This document shows, piece after piece, positions 17,810 to 26,402 of a stretch of DNA of 64,000 bases; position 1 is the stretch's first letter; every line of letters begins with the position of its first letter. The notes below the pieces were generated by a model that worked only from the letters and a program-made list of their open reading frames with translations, did no database searches and had not been told where the DNA came from. The translations under genes were made by a program, and so were the position numbers. Source of the stretch: Arcobacter arenosus (GTDB lineage Bacteria; Campylobacterota; Campylobacteria; Campylobacterales; Arcobacteraceae); the NCBI RefSeq assembly GCF_005771535.1, contig NZ_VANU01000007.1, positions 1 through 64,000 of the forward strand. The letters run 5' to 3'.

Positions 17810-18943
17810 TTAGATTTGACCATAAGGCCAGTTTTCTTTAAATGTATGTAATGGCATTTTATTTAATACTGTTACAGCAAACTCATAATCTTTCTTACTT
17901 AAACTATTAAGTGCATTTGCTCTTAAGATGTTTTGTAATGATTTACCAAACATTGGTGGATCTAACATTTCACCTTCATATCTAATGGCACCACTTAATA
18001 AAGCATCTGTTTCAATAGCTGCTTTTAAAATATCAATATCTTTTGCAATCTCTTTTGGAGATGGAGTAAAGGCAACTTTACAAACATTGATATGATTAGG
18101 AGTAATAACTTGTTTACCTGTTAATCCCATTGCATATTCTCTTTGTGCATGTGCATATACATGTCTTGATGCATCATCACCATGTAAATCTAACCATCTT
18201 CTAATATCTTTTTTCTCAACACATGAATCAGGTAATGAATTTGGTGTAAGTAATACTTCAACCCCACCAATAACACCTTTACCTTTAATTCTAGCTTCCA
18301 TTGTAAGCATATTAAAGAATGTTTCTAATTCATCTATCCAACCCTCTGGAGTAATTTTGTAAGCCATAGCTTTTGAGAAGTCATGGATACCAAATACAAC
18401 ATGTTGTACAGTTGAATATTGCATTAATTTATCAGCAATCTGTAATGATTTAGGGTGCTCAATAATTGGTTGAATCTGTAAATTTGCACCAATTGAAATT
18501 AACCAAGATGATAAATCTCTAATCTCAGCAGCTCCATAAACTTCACCAGCTTTTGCTAAAACAATTGCATCAATATATTTGTGAATTTGTTTTAACATTT
18601 TTAAATCTTCTTCATACTCTGCTGTTCTGAATGGATTAATTCTTACAGCAATTTGAAAATCTCTTTCAGGAAACTTTGGAAGTTCTTGAATTAGTAATTC
18701 CCTTGACATCTCTTTTTGTCTACATCCATCTTCTAAGTCAAATAAAACTGTATGAGCTTTTGTTTTATAAGCATGTTTTTGTAATCTATATTTTGCTTGC
18801 TCCATAGTTTCATAAGTTCCATCAAGTGGATTGAACTTAATTGGTGGATAATAAATTTGAATACCTGGCCATTTTCCCCCTAGCACAGGTGATAAATCGT
18901 CATTTGCAGTTAATTTTGATAAATCTACGAAAGATGAATTCAT
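17810..18943 (-). CDS. HpcH/HpaI aldolase / citrate lyase beta-like CoA-ester lyase
   Basis: 377 aa. VLFDLEDGCRQKEM carries the conserved acidic pair. VRINPFRTAEYEEDL, LQIQPIIEHPKSL, VFGIHDFSKAM and IGGVEVLLTPNSL follow. It is longer than CitE (about 290-300 aa) and clearly distinct from the 327-aa lyase at the other end of the operon, so the two probably act on different CoA esters. It is the first gene of the operon, divergent from the IclR regulator, with GAGGG before the ATG and 16 bases to the fusion gene. Confidence 0.78.
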   Translation of the reverse strand: MNSSFVDLSKLTANDDLSPVLGGKWPGIQIYYPPIKFNPLDGTYETMEQAKYRLQKHAYKTKAHTVLFDLEDGCRQKEMSRELLIQELPKFPERDFQIAVRINPFRTAEYEEDLKMLKQIHKYIDAIVLAKAGEVYGAAEIRDLSSWLISIGANLQIQPIIEHPKSLQIADKLMQYSTVQHVVFGIHDFSKAMAYKITPEGWIDELETFFNMLTMEARIKGKGVIGGVEVLLTPNSLPDSCVEKKDIRRWLDLHGDDASRHVYAHAQREYAMGLTGKQVITPNHINVCKVAFTPSPKEIAKDIDILKAAIETDALLSGAIRYEGEMLDPPMFGKSLQNILRANALNSLSKKDYEFAVTVLNKMPLHTFKENWPYGQI

Positions 18944-19278
18944 AATTTTTCCCTCTTTTCCTAATAATTTCTGTTAAAAATCTTATTCAGATTAATTTCT
19001 GATAAGCGAATTAATCCATATGTAAAATAAACTGAAACATTGTTTGAAAAACTAATTTTATTTTTAAGAAAAATTTTATTATCTTTGTAGAGCCCATCAA
19101 ATCGAGATATTATAAAGTGAGAATATGATAGTTTCACAATGTGAGAAAATTTTTTTCAAAACTCTTATAATGTAAAAATTTTTTTTTAAAATTTGTACAA
19201 TTTTGTATGTTATTTAGGAACAAAATATTCTTTTATATGTTTTTGTATGAAGTTTTTTTTTATACATTTATTGAAAAA
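18944..19278. promoter_or_regulatory. Divergent promoter region between the CoA-ester operon and iclR-type gene
   Basis: 335 bases without a confident gene. TCACAATGTGA (19134-19144) is a perfect 11-base palindrome. The heptamer GTGAGAA is repeated directly at 19117-19123 and 19141-19147. CTTATTCAGA/TCTGATAAG (18982-19006) is an imperfect inverted repeat nearer the operon start. These are good candidates for IclR-type operator sites controlling both directions; no binding data are implied. Confidence 0.5.
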
Positions 19279-20052
19279 ATGATAAAATTTAAAAAAATTA
19301 ATAGAAGAGATAAATTGCAAAATAGTCCAAATAAGTCGTTTAAAAAAGGGCTTCATGTCTTAAAAGAGATTATGAAAGCTAATAAACCAGTTACTGCTAA
19401 TACTTTGTGTCAAAAACTTGAAATAGATAAAAGTACTATGTCTAGGTTGGTTACAACTTTAATGAGTGAAGATTTCATAGAATATAAAGGTGATTCAAAA
19501 GAGATTATTTTAAGTGATATATTAAGAAAAATTGTATTTAAAAACGATAGAGAAAAGATTATAGAAAAAACCGCAGCGTTATTGGATCAGATTTTTCATT
19601 TAACAAATGAAGCGGCATATATTTATATATTAGATAATAATTTAGCTTTAAATTTAAATCAAATAGATATGTCAACTAGAGTTTTAAAAACTAGAGATTC
19701 AATTGGATTACATTCTCCTTTACACGCAAATGCTTTTGGAAAAGTACTAATTGCTTTTACTCCTGAAGTTAAAATAGAGTCTTTAGAGTTAACAAAATAT
19801 ACATCTTATACAATAACCTGTAAAACAAAATTACAAAAAGAGTTAGACCTAATCAGAGAAAGAGGTTACTCAATTGGTACAGAAGAGTATGAATTTGGAT
19901 TAAAATCTGTTGCCGTACCTTATTTTGATAAGCAAAATAAGTTTGTGGGTGCAGTTGGAATATCTGGTTTATCTGTAAGACTTGAAGATGAAAAACTTCA
20001 TAAATTTGGGCAAGAGATATTTAAGTTAGTAAATAGTTATAACCAAAGGTAA
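19279..20052 (+). CDS. IclR family transcriptional regulator
   Basis: 257 aa from the chosen start. The N-terminal winged HTH (SFKKGLHVLKEIMKANKPVTANTLCQKLEIDKSTMSRLVTTL region) is followed by the IclR effector domain (GLHSPLHANAFGKVLIAF, IGTEEYEFGLKSVAVPYFD, VGAVGISGLSVRL). The reading frame is open 24 codons further upstream, but that part is Phe/Tyr-rich (FFYMFLYEVFFYTF) and unlike any IclR N-terminus, so ATG 19279 is preferred; its ribosome site is weak. IclR proteins usually sense aromatic or small organic acids. Divergence from the ligase/hydratase/lyase operon makes it that operon's likely regulator. Confidence 0.88.
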   Translation: MIKFKKINRRDKLQNSPNKSFKKGLHVLKEIMKANKPVTANTLCQKLEIDKSTMSRLVTTLMSEDFIEYKGDSKEIILSDILRKIVFKNDREKIIEKTAALLDQIFHLTNEAAYIYILDNNLALNLNQIDMSTRVLKTRDSIGLHSPLHANAFGKVLIAFTPEVKIESLELTKYTSYTITCKTKLQKELDLIRERGYSIGTEEYEFGLKSVAVPYFDKQNKFVGAVGISGLSVRLEDEKLHKFGQEIFKLVNSYNQR

Positions 20053-20070
20053 GTCTTATAGACTTCCTTT
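20045..20070. terminator. Hairpin shared by convergent iclR-type gene and lipA
   Basis: AAAGG-T-AAGTCT / AGACTT-CCTTT with a TAT loop and one bulged T spans both stop codons, which are only three bases apart. Confidence 0.55.
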
Positions 20071-20964
20071 GTTGTTTGATAAATATTCGTGTGCTAAATA
20101 AGAACTTCTAGCATATGGTGTTGAATGTACAAAAGAGAAACCTAATTCTTTTGCTAATTTTTTATATCTGTCGAATTGATCTGGATGAACAAACTCTTTT
20201 ACCTTTGCATAGTCTCCACTTGGTGCTAAATACTGACCAATACTTAAAAAATCACAACCAACTTCTCTTAAGTCTTTAAATACTTGAATCATCTCTTCTT
20301 CCGTTTCACCAAGTCCAACCATTAAAGCTGATTTAGTTTTAATTTTATTACCACCTAATTCTTTTAGTCTTTGTAAAACATCTAATGATCTTTGGTATGT
20401 AGCACCTTTTCTAATTTTATACATTGATGGTACTGTTTCAATATTATGTCCAATAATTACTGCACCTGAATCAACAACTTTTTTTAAAGAATCATCATCT
20501 GCTTGAAAATCAGGTATAAGTATTTCAACTTGAGTATCTTCTGTATTTTCTAAAATACTTTTTGTAACTTCATAAAAATGATTTGCTCCACCATCTTTTA
20601 AATCGTCTCTAGCGGGGCTAGTTATAACAACAAATTTTAATCCTAATTTTTGAACAGAAGTTGTAATTTCTTGAACTTCTTTTTCATTAACATAACCGTT
20701 TGGATTTCCAGTTTTAACATTACAATATTGACATCTTCTTGTACACAAATCACCTAAAATCATAAATGTAGCATTTTTCTTAGCAAAACATTCACTAATA
20801 TTTGGACATTTTGCTTCTTGACAAATTGTATGAAGTCCATGTTCTCCAAGTAGGTTCTCCATCTCTTTTTGTGCATGTGGTACAAGTTTTTTTCTTAACC
20901 ATTCAGGTTTTTTAAAATCAATTTTTTTATTTATATTACTTAATTGATTCGTTGCTATAGTCAT
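20056..20964 (-). CDS. lipA: Lipoyl synthase
   Basis: 302 aa radical SAM enzyme. It has both cluster motifs: auxiliary CQEAKCPNISEC (C-x4-C-x5-C) and the SAM cluster CTRRCQYC, plus the conserved C-terminal serine in YARSSYLA. It inserts two sulfurs into octanoyl groups on lipoyl domains. Its start lies inside the end of the upstream ligase-family gene (29-base overlap), so the two lipoylation genes are coupled. They diverge from aceE-aceF-lpdA, whose lipoyl domains are the obvious substrates. Confidence 0.96.
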   Translation of the reverse strand: MTIATNQLSNINKKIDFKKPEWLRKKLVPHAQKEMENLLGEHGLHTICQEAKCPNISECFAKKNATFMILGDLCTRRCQYCNVKTGNPNGYVNEKEVQEITTSVQKLGLKFVVITSPARDDLKDGGANHFYEVTKSILENTEDTQVEILIPDFQADDDSLKKVVDSGAVIIGHNIETVPSMYKIRKGATYQRSLDVLQRLKELGGNKIKTKSALMVGLGETEEEMIQVFKDLREVGCDFLSIGQYLAPSGDYAKVKEFVHPDQFDRYKKLAKELGFSFVHSTPYARSSYLAHEYLSNNKGSL

Positions 20965-21688
20965 ATTTTTCCTTTAACAAGTTGTTTTTTAAATCTATTT
21001 CTTTATTTTTTAGTTTTTCTTCTTTTAACATAACATTAAAAGTAGTTCTAAATGCTTCAATAATTTGATTGATTGCATCTTTTGAATCTAATTTTATTCC
21101 AATATCTTCAAGACTTATCCCATATCTCTCATCAAAATTGTTACTTTTTGTAGCAACCAATGGGATTGATCCATGTTGAAAAATTGCTTTTTTTGTTCGT
21201 CTTTGTGCATTCCCACCAATTTTTTTTCCATTTACAAGGATATCATAAGCTTCAAATCCCACTTGACAAAACTCACTTTTAGATAATTGTATCTTTTCAT
21301 TGTCTTTTGCGTAGCAAACATTTAGACCTAAATTTTTGTAAAAATTTAGTAGAAATTGACATATATATTCATAAGATTTTTTTATACTTAGTGTTGATAA
21401 AATATCCGTTGGTATTATTAAAGAATATGAAATATCATGACCATGAAATAAAATTCCACCACCAGTTATTCTTTTAGCAACTTTTTCTTTTTGATTTTCT
21501 AGAAAATCATAAGATTCGATATTTTGGGAAATCCCAATTGTCAAACTATCATTGTCCCAAGTATATAATCTTAATATTGGTAAGTCATTATTCTCATAAT
21601 TTTTCAATAATGATTCATCTGTTGCCATATTTTCTTTTGAAGAACCTTGATTTGATACAATCAATCTAAATGTTTTTTTATCAAACAA
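20936..21688 (-). CDS. Lipoate-protein ligase A / octanoyltransferase family protein
   Basis: 250 aa. RLYTWDNDSLTIGISQN, AKRITGGGILFHGHDISYSLIIP and VNGKKIGGNAQRRTKKAIFQHGS are the classical LplA/LipB family blocks, with the binding Lys in NGKKIGGN. A cysteine in SEFCQVGFEAYD sits about where LipM-type octanoyltransferases have their nucleophile. With lipA directly downstream, octanoyl transfer from ACP is therefore as likely as lipoate scavenging. This alignment is from memory. The start is TTG with AAGGTAG upstream; the next ATG (codon 20) would cut into the conserved fold. Confidence 0.85.
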   Translation of the reverse strand: MFDKKTFRLIVSNQGSSKENMATDESLLKNYENNDLPILRLYTWDNDSLTIGISQNIESYDFLENQKEKVAKRITGGGILFHGHDISYSLIIPTDILSTLSIKKSYEYICQFLLNFYKNLGLNVCYAKDNEKIQLSKSEFCQVGFEAYDILVNGKKIGGNAQRRTKKAIFQHGSIPLVATKSNNFDERYGISLEDIGIKLDSKDAINQIIEAFRTTFNVMLKEEKLKNKEIDLKNNLLKEKYDYSNESIK

Positions 21689-21979
21689 AATGTATAATCT
21701 ACCTTTAATTTAAATTCAAAAAAAACTAAAACTTCTTTTAGAAAATAGTAAATTTTCATCACCTTTTTTTCATTATAATTTCATTTATATATAAGATATC
21801 TTAAAAAATAAATTAATTTTTTAAATTTAGTTTAGTTTAAAATAAGATAAGTATCATATGTTCAGAATTCGGATTTATGGTGCGAATTAGTACATAATTT
21901 TTACATAATGAACATATGTTCAGTCTTTAAAGTGAAAATTATCTTAAAAATTAAGAAAAATTTAAGTAAGGAAGTATGA
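21689..21979. promoter_or_regulatory. Divergent control region lplA-type gene / aceE with CATATGTTCAG repeats
   Basis: CATATGTTCAG occurs twice in the same orientation (21855-21865 and 21913-21923). The second copy lies within a perfect 12-base palindrome, GAACATATGTTC (21910-21921). Between them is the inverted repeat AATTCG/CGAATT (21866-21871 and 21883-21888). The aceE Shine-Dalgarno is TAAGGAAG. These dyads are candidate operators for pyruvate dehydrogenase control; the regulator is unknown. Confidence 0.5.
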
Positions 21980-24652
21980 ATGTCAGAAATAAACTTAAAC
22001 GACATTGATCCAGAAGAAACACTGGAGTGGATTGATGCCCTAGATGCAGTTTTAGAGAAGGAAGGTCCTAAGAGAGCTCACTACCTTTTAGAGCAATTAA
22101 TTGATAAAGCTAGAAGAAGTGGTACATATTTACCATTTAAAGCTACAACTGCATATTTAAATAGTATTGATGTTGATAATGAACCAAAAATGCCAGGTGA
22201 TAGAGATATTGAAAGAAAAATCAGATCTGCTATAAGATGGAATGCTGCTATGATGGTTCAAAGAGGTTCGAAAAAGAACTTAGAGTTAGGTGGACATATC
22301 GCATCTTTCCAATCTTCTGCAACTTTATATGATGTAGGGTTTAATCACTTTTTTAGAGCACCCAATGAAAAAGATGGTGGAGATTTAATTTTTTATCAAG
22401 GACATATTGCTCCAGGAATTTATGCAAGAAGCTTTGTTGAAGGTAGAATTACTCAAGAACAAATGGATAATTTTAGACAAGAAGCTTTAGGAGATGGATT
22501 ATCTTCTTACCCTCATCCAAAACTTATGCCTAACTATTGGCAATTCCCAACTGTTTCTATGGGACTTGGACCAATTCAAGCAATTTATCAGGCAAGATTT
22601 TTAAAATATTTAACAGATAGAGGGATTAAAGATTGTTCTGAACAAAAAGTATATTGTTATATGGGTGATGGTGAGTGTGACGAACCAGAATCATTAGGAG
22701 CAATTGGACTTGCTGGTAGAGAAGGATTAGATAACTTAGTATTTGTTATCAATTGTAACTTACAAAGACTTGACGGACCTGTTAGAGGAAATGGTAAAAT
22801 CATTCAAGAATTAGAAGGTAACTTTAGAGGTAATGGATGGAGAGTTCTTAAAGTTATTTGGGGTAGACACTGGGATGCTTTAATTAAAAAAGATACATCT
22901 GGAAAACTTCTTAAACTTATGGAAGAAACTGTTGATGGTGAATACCAAAACTTTAAACAAAAAGGTGGAGCATACACAAGAGAACACTTCTTTAACAAAT
23001 ATCCAGAAACTGCAAAATTAGTTGAAAATATGTCAGATGCTGAAATTTTTGCATTAAATAGAGGTGGACATGATCCATTAAAAGTATATGCAGCATATAA
23101 AGCAGCAAATGAAACTAAAGATAGACCGACTGTAATTTTAGCGAAAACTGTAAAAGGTTACGGTATGGGTGAAGCAGCTGAGGGTAAAAACATCGCACAT
23201 GGTGTTAAAAAAGTTGATACTGACTCATTAAGAAAATTTAGAGATAGATTTAGAATTCCTGTAACTGATGAGGAATTAGAAACTTATCCATATTATACAT
23301 TCCCAGAGGATTCTGAAGAATTTAAATATATGAAAGCTAGAAGGGAAGAATTAGGTGGACATTTACCACAAAGAAGACCTAAGTTTTCTGGAAAATTAGA
23401 GATTCCTGAACTTGACAAATTTAAAGCTGTTTTAGATGGAAGTGGTGATAGAGAAATTTCTACTACAATGGCTTTTGTTAGAATATTAAATGTATTAGTA
23501 AAAGATAAAAAAATTGGAAAAAGAATTGTTCCAATTGTTCCAGATGAAGCTAGAACTTTTGGTATGGAAGGTATGTTTAGACAATTAGGTATTTATTCTT
23601 CTGAAGGTCAACAATATATTCCTCAAGATAGAGATCAAGTTGCATATTATAAAGAAGATAAAAAAGGTCAAGTACTTCAAGAAGGTATTAATGAACTTGG
23701 AGCTATGGGTTCTTGGATTGCTGCGGCAACTTCTTATTCTGTAAACGATTGTCCAATGATTCCATTTTATATCTTCTACTCAATGTTTGGATTCCAAAGA
23801 ACAGGTGATATCACTTGGGCAGCGGGAGACCAAATGGCAAGAGGTTTCCTAGTAGGTGGTACTTCAGGTAGAACTACATTAAATGGTGAAGGTTTACAAC
23901 ATGAAGATGGACATTCTCATATTATTGCTAATACAGTTCCAAATTGTGTAACTTATGATCCAACATTTGGATATGAAGTTGCTGTAATAGTTCAAAATGG
24001 TATTGAAAGAATGTATGGTGAGAATCAAGAAGATATTTTCTATTATATTACTACATTAAATGAGAACTATCAACAACCTGCAATGCCTGAAGGTGTTGAA
24101 GAGGGTATCTTAAAAGGTATTTATAAGTATAAAACTGTTGAAGCTAAGAATAACTTTAAAGTTAAATTATTAGGTTCTGGTTCAATTTTCCAACAAGTAT
24201 TATCTGCTGCTGATGTTTTAGCTAATGAATATGGAATTGCATCTGAACTTTATTCTGTTACTTCTTATAATGAATTAACTAGACAAGCTCAAGATGTTGA
24301 AAGAAGTAACTTATTAAATATAGATAGTGAAGATGAAATTTCATATGTTGATCAAGTTCTAGGAAGTGATGATGAAAATATTATTATTTCAACAACAGAT
24401 TATATGAAATCATATTCAGAGCAAATCGCTCCATTTGTAAAAGGTTCTTTTAAAGCATTAGGAACTGATGGTTTTGGTAGATCTGATTCAAGAGCAAATT
24501 TAAGAAAATTCTTTGAAGTTGATACTGACTTTATTGTATTTACAACTTTAGCACAACTTGCTGACGCTGGAAAAATAGAAAAGTCAGTTGTAAAAGATGC
24601 AATGACTAAATATGGTATTGATGCATCTAAAATTAATCCAGTGAAATTATAA
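21980..24652 (+). CDS. aceE: Pyruvate dehydrogenase E1 component, homodimeric type
   Basis: 890 aa, the normal length for the single-chain AceE family. It has the thiamine diphosphate motif beginning GDGECDEPE near residue 230 and ending in NCNLQRLDGPVRGNGK. Typical blocks are QRGSKKNLELGGHIASFQSS, KTVKGYGMGEAAEGKNIAHG and, in the C-terminal half, VPDEARTFGMEGMFRQ and GRTTLNGEGLQHEDGHS. It decarboxylates pyruvate and passes the acetyl group to lipoyl-E2. It is the first gene of the aceE-aceF-lpdA operon, 10 bases before aceF. Confidence 0.97.
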   Translation: MSEINLNDIDPEETLEWIDALDAVLEKEGPKRAHYLLEQLIDKARRSGTYLPFKATTAYLNSIDVDNEPKMPGDRDIERKIRSAIRWNAAMMVQRGSKKNLELGGHIASFQSSATLYDVGFNHFFRAPNEKDGGDLIFYQGHIAPGIYARSFVEGRITQEQMDNFRQEALGDGLSSYPHPKLMPNYWQFPTVSMGLGPIQAIYQARFLKYLTDRGIKDCSEQKVYCYMGDGECDEPESLGAIGLAGREGLDNLVFVINCNLQRLDGPVRGNGKIIQELEGNFRGNGWRVLKVIWGRHWDALIKKDTSGKLLKLMEETVDGEYQNFKQKGGAYTREHFFNKYPETAKLVENMSDAEIFALNRGGHDPLKVYAAYKAANETKDRPTVILAKTVKGYGMGEAAEGKNIAHGVKKVDTDSLRKFRDRFRIPVTDEELETYPYYTFPEDSEEFKYMKARREELGGHLPQRRPKFSGKLEIPELDKFKAVLDGSGDREISTTMAFVRILNVLVKDKKIGKRIVPIVPDEARTFGMEGMFRQLGIYSSEGQQYIPQDRDQVAYYKEDKKGQVLQEGINELGAMGSWIAAATSYSVNDCPMIPFYIFYSMFGFQRTGDITWAAGDQMARGFLVGGTSGRTTLNGEGLQHEDGHSHIIANTVPNCVTYDPTFGYEVAVIVQNGIERMYGENQEDIFYYITTLNENYQQPAMPEGVEEGILKGIYKYKTVEAKNNFKVKLLGSGSIFQQVLSAADVLANEYGIASELYSVTSYNELTRQAQDVERSNLLNIDSEDEISYVDQVLGSDDENIIISTTDYMKSYSEQIAPFVKGSFKALGTDGFGRSDSRANLRKFFEVDTDFIVFTTLAQLADAGKIEKSVVKDAMTKYGIDASKINPVKL

Positions 24653-24662
24653 GGAGTAAAAA

Positions 24663-26396
24663 ATGGGTAAACTAGTAGATATTTTTATTCCTGATTTAGG
24701 TGCAGACAAAGACGTAGATTTAATTGAAGTTATGGTTGAAGTTGGAGATTCTGTTGAAGAAGAAGATGGACTTATAACACTTGAAACAGAAAAAGCATCA
24801 ATGGATGTACCAACAACACACGGTGGAATTGTAAAAGAGATTCTAGTAAAAGTTGGTGATAAAATGAACTCTGGTGATTTAATTGCTAGAGTTGAAGTTG
24901 AAGAAGAGGCATCTTCTGAAACCCCTGCACCTGTTGCAGAGGTAAAAGAAGAAACTCCTGTATCTCAAGTTACTTCACCTGAACCATCATATGAAGATGG
25001 TTCTGGTTCAGTTATGGGTATTGCTGAAGCAGAAGCTGAGTTAAAAGCAATTAGTGCTAGTGGTGCTGAAATCTCTTGCCAATTTGTAAATGAACAAACA
25101 ATTTGTTCAGTTATTGAAGAGGTTCATGTACCAGATTTAGGTGCTGATAAAGATGTTGATTTAATTGATGTTATGGTATCTGTTGGTGATACTGTTGAAT
25201 TTGAAGATGGACTTATTACTCTAGAAACAGAAAAAGCATCTATGGATGTTCCTGCACCATTTGCAGGAGAGATTTTAGAATTATTTGTAAGTGCTGGAGA
25301 TAAAGTTAATTCTGGTGATTTAATCGCAAAAATGGTTAAGACAGTTGTTATGGAATCAAAAGTTCCAACTCCAGCAAAAAAACAAGATGAACCTAAAAAA
25401 GAAGAGCCTAAAAAATCAGTTACTGTTCAAGAAGTAGCAGCTACTTCTGCACCTGTATCAAATGCTGTTTTAACTGAAAAAGCTAAAAAAGTTTATGCTT
25501 CACCATCAGTTAGAAAATTAGCTAGAGAGTTTGGTGTTGACTTAGGTTTTGTTAAAGGTAGTGGAAGAAAAGGAAGAGTTCTAAAAGAAGATATTAAAGC
25601 TTATGTAAAAGAGCAATTATCTAAACCAGCAGTTGCAGCAGCAACTTCAGGTAGTGGACTTGGATTTAACTTACCAGAAGCAAAAGTTATCGATTTTAGC
25701 CAATTTGGAGATATTGAAACTGTTGAGCTAAGTAGAATTCAAAAAATTTCTGGGCCATCATTACATAGAAATGCGTTGGCAATGCCACACGTAACACAAT
25801 TTGATGAAGCAGATATTACAGAGATGGAAAGCTTTAGAAAAGCTCAAAATGCAATTGCTGTTGATTATAAATTATCACCATTAGTATTTGTATTAAAAGC
25901 TGTTGCAAAAGCACTTGAAATTCATCCTAAATTTAATACTTCACTTACACCAGATGGTCAAAGTTTAGTTTATAAAAAATATTTCCATATTGCTGTTGCA
26001 GTTGATACTCCAAATGGATTAGTAGTTCCTGTAATCAAAGATGTTGATAAAAAAGGTTTCAAACAATTAGCTTTAGAATTAAAAGAGATTTCTGCAAAAG
26101 CTCGAGATGGAAAACTAAAATCAACTGATATGCAAGGTGCTTGTTTTACAATCTCTTCATTAGGTGGAATTGGTGGAACTAAATTTACTCCAATTATCAA
26201 TGCTCCTGAAGTTGCAATTTTAGGATTATCAAAATCTGAAATGAAACCTGTATGGAATGGTGAAGAGTTTGTTCCAAAATTAATGTTACCATTATCTTTA
26301 TCTTATGACCATAAAGTTATTGATGGTGCTGATGGTGCAAGATTTACAACAACTTTATCTAAGCTTTTAAGCGATATTAGATTGTTAAGTCTATAA
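24663..26396 (+). CDS. aceF: Dihydrolipoamide acetyltransferase (PDH E2), two lipoyl domains
   Basis: 577 aa. Lipoyl domain 1 spans about 1-80 (lipoylated Lys in [10 protein letters not shown]). A Glu/Pro/Ala linker follows, then lipoyl domain 2 at about 153-235 with the same [10 protein letters not shown]. The peripheral subunit-binding domain is at about 272-312 ([16 protein letters not shown]). The catalytic domain runs from about 350 to the end with [15 protein letters not shown] (catalytic His and DG). Domain 1 is nearly identical in DNA to the lipoyl domain of the next gene, but differs much more from domain 2 of its own protein. Transfers acetyl groups to CoA. Confidence 0.96.
   Translation: MGKLVDIFIPDLGADKDVDLIEVMVEVGDSVEEEDGLITLETEKASMDVPTTHGGIVKEILVKVGDKMNSGDLIARVEVEEEASSETPAPVAEVKEETPVSQVTSPEPSYEDGSGSVMGIAEAEAELKAISASGAEISCQFVNEQTICSVIEEVHVPDLGADKDVDLIDVMVSVGDTVEFEDGLITLETEKASMDVPAPFAGEILELFVSAGDKVNSGDLIAKMVKTVVMESKVPTPAKKQDEPKKEEPKKSVTVQEVAATSAPVSNAVLTEKAKKVYASPSVRKLAREFGVDLGFVKGSGRKGRVLKEDIKAYVKEQLSKPAVAAATSGSGLGFNLPEAKVIDFSQFGDIETVELSRIQKISGPSLHRNALAMPHVTQFDEADITEMESFRKAQNAIAVDYKLSPLVFVLKAVAKALEIHPKFNTSLTPDGQSLVYKKYFHIAVAVDTPNGLVVPVIKDVDKKGFKQLALELKEISAKARDGKLKSTDMQGACFTISSLGGIGGTKFTPIINAPEVAILGLSKSEMKPVWNGEEFVPKLMLPLSLSYDHKVIDGADGARFTTTLSKLLSDIRLLSL
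24687..24956 (+). repeat. Lipoyl-domain direct repeat, copy 1 (in aceF)
   Basis: 270 bases that match 26430-26699 with only about six differences, all apparently synonymous. The match includes the low-complexity linker after the domain ([15 protein letters not shown]). Clustering of five changes in the first 40 bases leaves a long, nearly perfect tract, as expected from gene conversion or a recent duplication. Confidence 0.9.
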
Positions 26397-26402
26397 GGAA
26401 TA

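Noticed and set aside
19207-19278. Upstream extension of the IclR-type gene to the first ATG of the frame
   Set aside because: The 24 extra residues are Phe/Tyr-rich and unlike IclR N-termini, and the ATG at 19207 has no ribosome site; this is AT-rich spacer that happens to lack stops.
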